Source: Thermoplasmata archaeon (GTDB taxonomy: Archaea; Thermoplasmatota; Thermoplasmata; Thermoplasmatales; Thermoplasmataceae). From it: a stretch of 39,533 nt of DNA. The notes beneath the pieces are model-generated. The model saw nothing but the letters and a program-made list of their open reading frames with translations. It did not search any database and had not been told where the DNA came from. Within the stretch, counting starts at the first letter, position 1, and each line of letters begins with the position of its first letter. Location: assembly GCA_021806345.1 (NCBI GenBank), contig JAJZXP010000238.1, positions 1-39,533 of the forward strand, written 5' to 3'. Positions 25,043 to 32,974 of the stretch are shown here, piece after piece. The position numbers were made by a program, and so were the translations under genes.

Positions 25043-26173
25043 TTATGTTCTTTCCCCATGAGACAAATCGGTCAACGTAAAATAGGCTAGAGCAAAAACC
25101 ATAACTGTGACTGATGTTCCGAAGATTGCGACAATACTGAATCTAAATGTTTCAATTAAAAAATTCGCCAGGATTGGTCCGATCCCTATGGATATTGCCT
25201 GAATAAGATTGTACATCGATATTGAGTTTATTCTCGAAGAGTCTGATCTGTTAAGCATTTCATTGAAAAAAGAAAGTGTAACACCTGACTGCCCGACTCC
25301 GTAAAGTATGGTGGGCAAAAGGATCACTATCGTGCTATGTGCAAGGGGGATCAGCCCCGAAGATACAATGCTTAAAAAGGAACTGAATATGATGATTTTG
25401 AAATTTCCATATTTTGAAGCAAAGTTCCCCCATAAAATTTGCGAAGTTATGAACGAAATGGATATCACAATATATACAAATGTATAGAAAATTTCTGTCT
25501 GACCAAGATAAGCAGGAGAAATAAGATAAAGCTGAAAATATGGAAGGATCATGCTATATCCAATTCCCCAGAATAGGGCAAACGTAACAAAATTTAGATA
25601 AGATTTTGTCCATGTTTTATTTTCGTGATTCTTCTCGATTTCCGGAATTGAATAGGGATCAATTCTCCTCATTATCAATAGTGAAATAGAGGAAAAAATC
25701 AGAGCACCGGAAAGAAAAACCGTTATGAATGCAATCTGTTCACTTTTGACTCCCAAAAATATTCCAAGAGCCAGCGCATATCCGACTAGTGAAAAAATTT
25801 TCATTATAAAATTTCTGAACGCAAAATAACTTGCCCGCCTATGAGATGGAATCACACCTGGAACCCAAAGAGTCCACGTAGTGCCACTGAATGAGGCAAA
25901 AAAGGTTCTTGCGGTGAGAAGCACTATGAGCAGCATGTAAGCAAGTAACTGCCCATGCACAAATACAAGAAATACAACTGGAACCCATAATATTCTATCA
26001 AACAGCGTTGTGTAAAATGTCAATTTCTTTAAATCGTTCACTTTGCGTGAGAAATATCTGGAAAGATATTGAGCTACAGGAACCACTAAGAGAGGAAAGC
26101 CTGTGATAAAACCCACTGGAGCATTTTCTCCCAACAGATATATCGCAAGGGGAATCACAAAAGGTGCAGTCAT
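25043..26173 (-). CDS. Major facilitator superfamily transporter with unclear N-terminus
   Basis: At least 376 residues with about eleven hydrophobic segments, an MFS carrier. The reading frame continues about 43 codons upstream of the ATG at 26173 and reads like the true N-terminus: a basic cytosolic tail, then NLSVTDGLFWAIYSSM leading into the first membrane helix. That extension (to about 26302) has no ATG, GTG or TTG before the stop TAA. Either an unusual start such as ATT (26291-26293) is used, the gene has lost its start, or the shorter form is made with a damaged first helix. A minus-strand TATA-like TTATATT at 26332-26338 supports a transcript starting near 26309. It is divergent from the sugar ABC operon and may carry a sugar, but that is inference. 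Confidence 0.75.
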   Translation of the reverse strand: MTAPFVIPLAIYLLGENAPVGFITGFPLLVVPVAQYLSRYFSRKVNDLKKLTFYTTLFDRILWVPVVFLVFVHGQLLAYMLLIVLLTARTFFASFSGTTWTLWVPGVIPSHRRASYFAFRNFIMKIFSLVGYALALGIFLGVKSEQIAFITVFLSGALIFSSISLLIMRRIDPYSIPEIEKNHENKTWTKSYLNFVTFALFWGIGYSMILPYFQLYLISPAYLGQTEIFYTFVYIVISISFITSQILWGNFASKYGNFKIIIFSSFLSIVSSGLIPLAHSTIVILLPTILYGVGQSGVTLSFFNEMLNRSDSSRINSISMYNLIQAISIGIGPILANFLIETFRFSIVAIFGTSVTVMVFALAYFTLTDLSHGERT

Positions 26174-26400
26174 GCTTGAATAGATGGCCCAGAATAGCCC
26201 ATCCGTTACTGAAAGATTTGCCGTGGTTTGTACTACATCGTCAGAATTAGCCGTATAATCCCGGATTTTATTGGGGATATATTTTGCCTTAATCTTAAAT
26301 TTCGTGAGTTAATTTCACCCTTCGCGATATCAATATAAGAATCTTTTATGTTCTCAAATTGTCTCTGTTTTATATTGATTTCGAAGAGATGTTTCATTAC

Positions 26401-26408
26401 TATAAAAA
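26401..26408 (+). promoter_or_regulatory. TATA box of the sugar-binding-protein gene
   Basis: TATAAAAA lies directly before the 15-base operator at 26410. Transcription would begin near 26430. This is the promoter of the sugar ABC operon. Confidence 0.55.
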
Positions 26409-26409
26409 A

Positions 26410-26424
26410 ACTACTTGAAATAGT
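26410..26424. promoter_or_regulatory. Shared operator-like near-palindrome, copy 1 (binding-protein promoter)
   Basis: ACTACTTGAAATAGT: six of seven outer base pairs are symmetric around a central G. The same 15-mer with one central change occurs at 29867-29881 before the ATPase gene. It lies between the TATA box and the expected transcript start, so a protein bound here would block transcription. TrmB (35106-36113) is the likely binder, by inference. Confidence 0.65.
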
Positions 26425-26480
26425 ATAAGCATTAGAAAGGTTTATGAATGCATAAGATCATATCCACAGGAAGTGTTATT

Positions 26481-27977
26481 ATGTCAAATAGTAAACGTGA
26501 ATCGAATTTGAGCGGTTTAAATAGAGGTGGCCTGAGAAAAAATCTTAAGGCGATCTCTGTTTTATTGGTGGTTGGACTGTTTGTTCTGACAGCATTTGTG
26601 TCAGTTTACAATCAGCCGACCTATGCTTCGCATAGTTTGGCAACTCCCAGTGCCACATCGGGGAAGAGTGTAACTATTACAGTTTGGGGATCTGGTTCAC
26701 CCGGTGGGGAAACCGTTGTTTTTAACCAAACTCTTGCTTACTTTGAGCAAGTGTACCCCAACGTGACTGTACAGGACAGCCCTGCAGTTGGTGTTGCTTC
26801 AACGACTTATGTTAGTGCAGCCCACGCAGGAAAAGCTCCCGATGTCTACAGAGACAGCAGTGATAACGCAGGTGTGCTTTACGCAAGCGGAGCCGTCTTA
26901 GCTCTCAACCAATATCTGAATCAGAGTTACATAAACAGTTTCAGCAAGGGAACAGTTACAGCTTGGAGTTCTAACGGCTCATTATATGGAATACCGGTTA
27001 ACACAAACGGTGTTGGTCTTTATTACAACAGTAAATTTGTCAACAAAGCACCAAAAACGGTTTACCAGATGATCAGGGATGCAGAGAATGTTACCCATAA
27101 CACAACACTTAATCCGTCAGGTTCTCCAACAAGTGTCTGGGGACTTGCATACGGATTGGGTACAAATTACGGATACAGATCAGCAGCATGGTTCCCTGCC
27201 TTTGGCGGAACACTATTCAACAAAAATCAACTACCAGTTCTTAACTCAACAGCCGATATAAATGCCATTTCTTTCCTTTACAATCTTACATACAACTACA
27301 AAGTGGGTCCATCCGGCCTCACAAGTATGGCACAGCAAATATCCTTATTTGAACATAATCAAAGCGCATTCATGATCGATGGTCCATGGGATCAGAGCAC
27401 ATATACAAGTTATCTGGGCTCAAACCTTGGTGTAACTGCATTGCCATTCAATAATGCAACTGGATTTTGGCCAACGCCTCTGTGGGGATCTATTGGATAT
27501 TTCATATCATCGCCACAGGCTAGCGGAATAACCCCATCACAGGTATGGGCATCGTTGAAGTTCATTCAAATGGAAACAAACACGACTGCTCAGATTCATC
27601 TATTCGATAAGGCTGGAGACTTTCCATCTTCCACAAGTGCTGGTAACTACATATCAATTCACTCAAACAACGATCCTCTGATAAAAGGATGGCTTGACCA
27701 GGAAAACCACACAATGCCACAGCCTGGATTTGTCAATATGAACTTTTACTGGCCAAACTTCCATACCTACGTTGGCAATCTTTATGACAACGGAACAAAC
27801 AATGTTTCTCAGGTTATGAACGATTTCCAGAAAGCAGTGTTAAACGAAATCAACCAGGTATCAGCGAAACCTGCATCCATAAACGTGGGCCTGTATGAAA
27901 TACTGGCAATCGTAGCCATAGTAGTCATTGTTGCCGGTGTAGCCAGTTATGTATATATTTCAAGAAAGAAAAAATAA
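26481..27977 (+). CDS. malE: Sugar ABC transporter substrate-binding protein, membrane-anchored at both ends
   Basis: A family-1 (MalE-like) solute-binding protein of about 498 residues. It would capture a maltose, maltodextrin, trehalose or similar sugar outside the cell and deliver it to the permeases. A basic N-terminus and hydrophobic signal (about 25-42) precede the lobe sequence SVTITVWGSGSPGGE; the C-terminus has one membrane helix (about 475-493) and the tail YISRKKK, an anchor common in archaeal binding proteins. Many N-X-S/T sequons suggest glycosylation. I prefer the ATG at 26481, which has the ribosome-like AGGAAGTG at 26468-26475; the ATG at 26448 adds 11 residues. A T-run follows the gene and should make it more abundant than the permeases. 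Confidence 0.9.
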   Translation: MSNSKRESNLSGLNRGGLRKNLKAISVLLVVGLFVLTAFVSVYNQPTYASHSLATPSATSGKSVTITVWGSGSPGGETVVFNQTLAYFEQVYPNVTVQDSPAVGVASTTYVSAAHAGKAPDVYRDSSDNAGVLYASGAVLALNQYLNQSYINSFSKGTVTAWSSNGSLYGIPVNTNGVGLYYNSKFVNKAPKTVYQMIRDAENVTHNTTLNPSGSPTSVWGLAYGLGTNYGYRSAAWFPAFGGTLFNKNQLPVLNSTADINAISFLYNLTYNYKVGPSGLTSMAQQISLFEHNQSAFMIDGPWDQSTYTSYLGSNLGVTALPFNNATGFWPTPLWGSIGYFISSPQASGITPSQVWASLKFIQMETNTTAQIHLFDKAGDFPSSTSAGNYISIHSNNDPLIKGWLDQENHTMPQPGFVNMNFYWPNFHTYVGNLYDNGTNNVSQVMNDFQKAVLNEINQVSAKPASINVGLYEILAIVAIVVIVAGVASYVYISRKKK

Positions 27978-27982
27978 TTTAA

Positions 27983-28000
27983 TTCTTTTTTTTTATTTTT
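27983..28000 (+). terminator. T-rich archaeal terminator after the binding-protein gene
   Basis: An 18-base stretch with nine consecutive T residues (27986-27994) and five more (27996-28000) starts five bases after the stop codon. Archaeal RNA polymerase terminates on such runs. Partial termination would give more binding protein than permease. Confidence 0.6.
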
Positions 28001-28012
28001 GAAGTGAGTATT

Positions 28013-28918
28013 ATGGTAGAATCGATAGATTATAAGGTGAGAAAAAAGAAGTTGGAGTGGAAAGGTATTATTTACGTTTTACCCGCAATTATAGTGCTTG
28101 TTTTTTTGGATTTTTACCCCATCTTTGAAAGCGTGTATTACTCTTTGACGGACTTTAATTCCATAAATTTTTTCCATTACGGGTTTGTAGGTCTGGCTAA
28201 TTTTATCTATATCTTCAATAGCTCAGATCTGTGGATAGTGATTGGAAATACACTTGTCTGGAGCATTGGAAGCACAGTGGTTATGGTTCCTGCAGGTTTT
28301 GCGCTGGCTTTAATCATGAATCAGAAGAAAATGAGAGGGAAGACAATTTATAGGACTATGTACCTTTTCCCGTGGGCTTTTCCAGCGTTCATTACCATTC
28401 TCGTCTGGTCAAACATGCTTGCATATTCTGGTGGAGTGGCAAATGAATTCCTCAATATACTTGGATTCAAGTCACTGAACTGGCTAACCTCACCAAAATA
28501 TGCTATGATTTCTTTGATTTTAGTAAATTTCTGGTTGTCGTTTCCATATTATACCTTTGTGTATACATCGGCAGTCCAGAGCATCCCACAGGAGTTGTAT
28601 GAAGCAGCTGAGATCAATGGGTACGGAACCCTAAGAACGCTAACGAGTGTTACATTACCGTTGCTGAGGAGACAGATAGCATTTATCACGATATTTGGTT
28701 TCATATTCACATGGAATAATTTCTATGTTCCTTTCCTGCTCACTGGGGGCGGACCTGGAATATCAACAGAAATACTTATTACATACTCATATCTACAAGC
28801 GTTCTCTTACTCCAACTTCTCACTTGGCGCTGCATATGCTGTAATATCAATTTTGATTCTGTTGGTCTTTGTCGTTGTGGCCAATCACTATACAAAAATG
28901 ATGACCATATTGGATTGA
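28013..28918 (+). CDS. malF: Sugar ABC transporter permease (MalF type)
   Basis: A 301-residue inner-membrane permease with six hydrophobic segments, one of two subunits forming the pore of the sugar importer. The EAA loop that contacts the ATPase is YEAAEINGYGTLRTLTSVTL (about 196-215). The start is taken as the ATG at 28013, with GAAGTGAG just before it; a GTG at 28004 would add three residues. Nine bases separate it from the second permease, so they are cotranscribed. It sits after the binding-protein gene and its T-run. Confidence 0.9.
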   Translation: MVESIDYKVRKKKLEWKGIIYVLPAIIVLVFLDFYPIFESVYYSLTDFNSINFFHYGFVGLANFIYIFNSSDLWIVIGNTLVWSIGSTVVMVPAGFALALIMNQKKMRGKTIYRTMYLFPWAFPAFITILVWSNMLAYSGGVANEFLNILGFKSLNWLTSPKYAMISLILVNFWLSFPYYTFVYTSAVQSIPQELYEAAEINGYGTLRTLTSVTLPLLRRQIAFITIFGFIFTWNNFYVPFLLTGGGPGISTEILITYSYLQAFSYSNFSLGAAYAVISILILLVFVVVANHYTKMMTILD

Positions 28919-28926
28919 GGTGAAAG

Positions 28927-29832
28927 ATGGAGAATAGATTATTTAGTAAAAATGAAAATAGGATGAAAGATGTACACAGGCTCAACAACTACTACAAAAG
29001 GATAAAAATAGTGAAACGAATAGTTTCCCACGTCATACTGATCCTGTTTGCAATATTTGCCGTATTTCCAATATATTATGTGTTTATAACTTCGTTAAAC
29101 AGCATAGGATCACTGGCACAGGCGAGCCTAAGCGACTTGGTTCCAAGTGGTAACAGTTCTTTTTCTAATTATACCAGCATACTTTTCCATCATCCCTTCG
29201 GGCTATGGCTTAAAAATACGCTGATACTTACAGGAGTTTCAACAGTCATCGGAGTGTTCCTGTCCATAACTTCAGGACTGGCACTTTCCAGATTCAATAT
29301 ACCATTGAAACATACACTTCTATATATGCTCTTAATCCTAACTCTGTTTCCTTTTACGATGATGGTTATACCTTATTATTTTATGTTCTCTCAGTTGAGT
29401 CTGCTTGACTCCTATATTGGATTGATAATACCATACTCCGCTGGGGCTTTGATATATTCATCCTATCTGATTAAGAACTATGTGGATAACTTGCCAAGGG
29501 ATTATGAAGAAGCAGCCCAAATAGACGGATTGAGCAGGAGAGCTGCACTCTTCAGGATACTGGTGCCAATGTCAAAACCTGTGATTATATTCGCGATGCT
29601 TATTGCGTTTATGGGTCCCTATACTGATTATGCACTGGCGGGTCAGTTCATAACATCAAAGAATCTTTACACAATGGCCATTGGTTTGTATTTTGTATCG
29701 CAGGGAAATATCACAGTGAACTACGGAGCATACTCTGCTTTTTCTGTCCTGATGGGAATCCCCATATTCGTAATCTTCTTTATTTTTCAGAGATACCTCG
29801 TTTCTGGATTCAGCCTGTCTACATATAAATAA
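28927..29832 (+). CDS. malG: Sugar ABC transporter permease (MalG type)
   Basis: A 301-residue second permease subunit. Six hydrophobic segments follow a basic 30-residue cytosolic N-terminus, and the EAA loop reads YEEAAQIDGLSRRAALFRIL (about 200-219), close to the family consensus EAAxxDGA. The ATG at 28927 follows the Shine-Dalgarno GAGGTGA at 28917-28923. The gene is followed by T-rich DNA (29833-29866) that could end the transcript before the ATPase gene, which has its own promoter. Confidence 0.92.
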   Translation: MENRLFSKNENRMKDVHRLNNYYKRIKIVKRIVSHVILILFAIFAVFPIYYVFITSLNSIGSLAQASLSDLVPSGNSSFSNYTSILFHHPFGLWLKNTLILTGVSTVIGVFLSITSGLALSRFNIPLKHTLLYMLLILTLFPFTMMVIPYYFMFSQLSLLDSYIGLIIPYSAGALIYSSYLIKNYVDNLPRDYEEAAQIDGLSRRAALFRILVPMSKPVIIFAMLIAFMGPYTDYALAGQFITSKNLYTMAIGLYFVSQGNITVNYGAYSAFSVLMGIPIFVIFFIFQRYLVSGFSLSTYK

Positions 29833-29866
29833 TTTTTATCTAACATTTTTTAAAAATATTTATTTT

Positions 29867-29881
29867 ACTACTTAAAATAGT
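29867..29881. promoter_or_regulatory. Shared operator-like near-palindrome, copy 2 (ATPase promoter)
   Basis: ACTACTTAAAATAGT matches the 26410-26424 site at 14 of 15 positions; only the central base differs. It lies 20 bases upstream of the TATA box TATAAG (29901-29906) of the ATPase gene. Its recurrence at two promoters of one transport system argues for a shared regulator. Confidence 0.6.
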
Positions 29882-29900
29882 TAGATTTACGAAAAACTGA

Positions 29901-29906
29901 TATAAG
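29901..29906 (+). promoter_or_regulatory. TATA box of the sugar ATPase gene
   Basis: TATAAG, preceded by a purine-rich BRE-like AAAAACTGA, is centred about 30 bases before the ATG at 29934, implying a nearly leaderless mRNA. A second TATAAG at 29921 is too near the start to be used. Confidence 0.5.
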
Positions 29907-29933
29907 TTAAAATCTATCACTATAAGATACTGG

Positions 29934-31040
29934 ATGGAGAAACTTGTTTTACAGAATATAGTTAGAGTATTCAAAAAAAATTTCGGTGTTCTTGGTGTTA
30001 GTCTTGAAGTGAAAGAAGGAGAGTTCTTTGTTATACTTGGCCCGAGCGGATGTGGGAAAACGACCACGTTGAGAATGATTGCGGGATTGGAAACCGTTGA
30101 TGAAGGAAAGATCTTCCTGGATGAGCGGGAGATTACTAATTTCCCTCCGAAATTGAGAAATATATCAATGGTTTTCCAAAATTACGCGCTTTACCCATTT
30201 ATGACAGTACGGGACAACATACAATTTCCCCTAAAAATATCCAAGATGACAAAAAGTGAGATGGAAGATAAGAGCCAACAGATTTCAAAAACACTCGGAA
30301 TTTCCGAATTGCTCGACAGAAAACCCGGAGAAATTTCCGGAGGGCAAAAGCAAAGGGTTGCACTTGCAAGAGCCTTAGTTAGAGAACCGAGCCTCTTTCT
30401 GATGGATGAACCGTTGAGCAACTTAGATGCGAAACTCAGGGGCCAGATGCGAGTTGAGCTTAAAAGGCTGCAAAAGGAATTCAACACGACGACCGTTTAC
30501 GTCACACACGATCAGATAGAAGCTATCACACTTGCAGACAGGGCTTGTCTAATGAATGGCGGAAAGATTGTTCAGATGGGGAATCCAAGTGATCTCTATA
30601 CACTACCTGTAAATACGTTTTCTGCAACCTTCCTTGGTGACCCGGCAATGAATATGCTTCCCGGGGAGATTTCAGTCATGGATGGAAAGACTTGCCTGAA
30701 AATTGAAGAATGCTCGGTGGAGATTACCGATATTCATACTGAGAGGAGCACACCGAGAGATGTCAAAGTGGGTATAAGGCCAGAGGATGTGCAACTGGGC
30801 GAAGATGGCATCCCTGTAGAGCTTAGTCTTGTACAAAATCTTGGTAAGAGTGTGTATGAATATTTCAAGACAAAGAATGGGGATACAATTGTCAGGCAGG
30901 ATGTGGCTAGCTCAAAATTGGTACTGGGGGATAAGTCCACCGTTTCAATTGATCCAAAATTCGTTTATTTGTTTGATACAAACTCAGGTGAACTGGTGTA
31001 TAAGCATGGAAGGAAAGAATACCAAGAAGAGTTGATTTGA
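29934..31040 (+). CDS. malK: Sugar ABC transporter ATP-binding protein (MalK/MsmX type)
   Basis: A 368-residue ATPase that powers the sugar importer. Walker A GPSGCGKT (36-43), Q-loop VFQNYALYPF (80-89), signature ISGGQKQR (134-141), Walker B LFLMDEPLSNLD (154-165) and the switch histidine THDQ (H192) are all present. The C-terminal 130 residues form the OB/TOBE domain typical of MalK-type sugar ATPases, which can carry regulatory contacts. It has its own promoter and operator, separate from the malEFG-type operon. It ends 52 bases before the convergent amylase gene. Confidence 0.94.
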   Translation: MEKLVLQNIVRVFKKNFGVLGVSLEVKEGEFFVILGPSGCGKTTTLRMIAGLETVDEGKIFLDEREITNFPPKLRNISMVFQNYALYPFMTVRDNIQFPLKISKMTKSEMEDKSQQISKTLGISELLDRKPGEISGGQKQRVALARALVREPSLFLMDEPLSNLDAKLRGQMRVELKRLQKEFNTTTVYVTHDQIEAITLADRACLMNGGKIVQMGNPSDLYTLPVNTFSATFLGDPAMNMLPGEISVMDGKTCLKIEECSVEITDIHTERSTPRDVKVGIRPEDVQLGEDGIPVELSLVQNLGKSVYEYFKTKNGDTIVRQDVASSKLVLGDKSTVSIDPKFVYLFDTNSGELVYKHGRKEYQEELI

Positions 31041-31092
31041 AAAACTTCTTGTTTATCTACTGCTCAGTTTGACCCCAGTATAACTTCAAAAA

Positions 31093-32955
31093 TTATACAA
31101 TAATAAGCCGGAATTCTTCAGGTGCAATAATATTTTCCCTGATGTTCTCTGATTTAGAGTTCGTCAGCTCTTCTTTGAACCTTTTGATTCTAATATTTGC
31201 ATTTCCCAGATTCAGATTAAATTCCAACTTTTGATTTTCATTATACTTCAGAATTTCAATTATTCCACTTCTCCTTCTTCTGAATTTCATTATACCATTG
31301 TATGAAGCCGAGTTGTTTCTCCTGAAACTGATCACACTCTTGAATATCTTATGAAAATCTGAGTCCACCTTATCCCATTCCATCGTTCTTCTGCAATCTG
31401 GATCAGGTCCGCCTTCCATCCCCAATTCATCCCCATAGTATATGCTCGGCATTCCGTTCATAATCATCAATAGCGAATAAGCACAGAGGGAAAGGCTTTT
31501 ACTTTCAAGAACGGTGCCGATCCTTGGCGTATCATGAGAACCAACAATATTCATCATTCTATTGAATACATCTTCACCCAGTATGAACCGCATTTTCAGT
31601 AGCTCACTATTCAACTTATTTGGTCCTATTTTTTTCCGAAGCAGTGATATGATCAAATCCCTCAAATGATAATTTATCGATGATGTGTAGGAACCTAACC
31701 TAAAGAAAATATCCGATACACACCATACTTCCGCTATGTGCCCTATTTCCGGGAACTTATTCCGAAACTTGAGAAGAGTTTCCCTAATGCTTTGAAGATT
31801 TATTGAATCTGCCACATCATATCTCAAATAGGAAACATTGATACGTTCAGAATAAAATTCCATGACCTTTAACATAAAGTTTCTAACTTCTTCATTTCTG
31901 TGGTTCAGTTTTGGCATACCCCCATAGTCCTTAAAAGACTCGTATAATGCCTTCTTTTTACCATTTTCTACGGGCCACCGTATCCGCATTCCCTCATCGC
32001 ATTCTGAAATGAACTTATACCAGCTCTTGTTACCAGGTAATTTCTTATTTAACTCTTCTTTAAATTTTGGGAAATATATAGAGGTATGATTGAAAACCAT
32101 ATCCAGAATCATGGATATTTTGCACTTTTTAAGTGAATCTGATAATTCAATTAGCTGCTCAAGTGTTCCAAACCTTTCATCTAACTTAAAGTAATCATCT
32201 GTATCATATCTGTGGTTGCTTTTTGATTTACAGATTGGTGTCAGATATAGGTGATCAATTCCTAGTTCTTTCAGATAGGAAACCTTCTCCATAATGCCAT
32301 TTATGTTTCCTCCGTAAAAGGAATCTCTTTCTGGAAGTTTTTCCCATTCTTGTAGGTCAGCATCACGATTTCCAATCCTGTTAAACCTATCTGGAAATGT
32401 TTGATAAATGACCTCGGGAAATCTCTTTGCTTCCCTGTAATCAGGTATTGAAAATGGACCAAATATTCGATTGTTTTCATCACAAAATGTGTAATCGCTG
32501 TCACTTTTGCTGAGAAATTCAAAAATATTATAATTTTTAGAAGTGTAACTGAACTCACTGCGCTTCTTTCTATTCCCCCTTTGCGAGATACTGACTTTTT
32601 TGACTTCAGGAGGAGTTATACATCTTATAATTCTAAACCCCCCGGTTCTGGAAAAAAATTGAGATGAGTTGGGATCGTGAAAGAAAGTCTCTTGTTTCAG
32701 ATATAACTTAATGGGTTTTCTGATGGATTCTCTTCTTTCATTCATTTTGAAATACTGATTTATACAATAGAAATACTCGTAGGAGCCGGGTGGTAAACTG
32801 ATGGTGCCGGCCCACCATTTATTATTGGATGTTTTTTCTAATTCAATGCTTCCGTCGCCGTAGCAGTTGAAATTTCCTGAAATATAGCAGGACTCGTCAC
32901 CTTCTTCGTAAGGTATTGAAAATGAGACTGTTTTCAAGAATTCGATATCACTCAT
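31093..32955 (-). CDS. GH13 alpha-amylase family hydrolase (neopullulanase / cyclomaltodextrinase-like)
   Basis: A 620-residue intracellular glycosidase: an N-terminal beta-sandwich (about 5-125, CBM34/48-like) and a TIM barrel. The GH13 regions are region I DMVFNH (285-290), region II YLRYDVADS with nucleophile D380, region III HIAEVW with acid/base E409, and region IV GSHDTPRI (H474, D475). The domain order and the YQTFPDRF entry (about 184-191) fit the maltogenic amylase/neopullulanase/cyclomaltodextrinase group, which cleave maltodextrins and related linear or cyclic oligosaccharides inside the cell. No signal peptide. It follows the alpha-glucosidase gene by 19 bases in the same operon. 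Confidence 0.9.
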   Translation of the reverse strand: MSDIEFLKTVSFSIPYEEGDESCYISGNFNCYGDGSIELEKTSNNKWWAGTISLPPGSYEYFYCINQYFKMNERRESIRKPIKLYLKQETFFHDPNSSQFFSRTGGFRIIRCITPPEVKKVSISQRGNRKKRSEFSYTSKNYNIFEFLSKSDSDYTFCDENNRIFGPFSIPDYREAKRFPEVIYQTFPDRFNRIGNRDADLQEWEKLPERDSFYGGNINGIMEKVSYLKELGIDHLYLTPICKSKSNHRYDTDDYFKLDERFGTLEQLIELSDSLKKCKISMILDMVFNHTSIYFPKFKEELNKKLPGNKSWYKFISECDEGMRIRWPVENGKKKALYESFKDYGGMPKLNHRNEEVRNFMLKVMEFYSERINVSYLRYDVADSINLQSIRETLLKFRNKFPEIGHIAEVWCVSDIFFRLGSYTSSINYHLRDLIISLLRKKIGPNKLNSELLKMRFILGEDVFNRMMNIVGSHDTPRIGTVLESKSLSLCAYSLLMIMNGMPSIYYGDELGMEGGPDPDCRRTMEWDKVDSDFHKIFKSVISFRRNNSASYNGIMKFRRRRSGIIEILKYNENQKLEFNLNLGNANIRIKRFKEELTNSKSENIRENIIAPEEFRLIIV

Positions 32956-32974
32956 TGTCAGCTTTTTTAGGGGT

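Noticed and set aside
26448..26480. Extra N-terminal 11 residues of the sugar-binding protein
   Set aside because: The ATG at 26448 has no ribosome site, while the ATG at 26481 has AGGAAGTG before it. The longer start is kept only as an alternative.
28001..28012. GTG at 28004 as the start of the first permease
   Set aside because: The GAAGTGAG run that contains it is better read as the ribosome site for the ATG at 28013.
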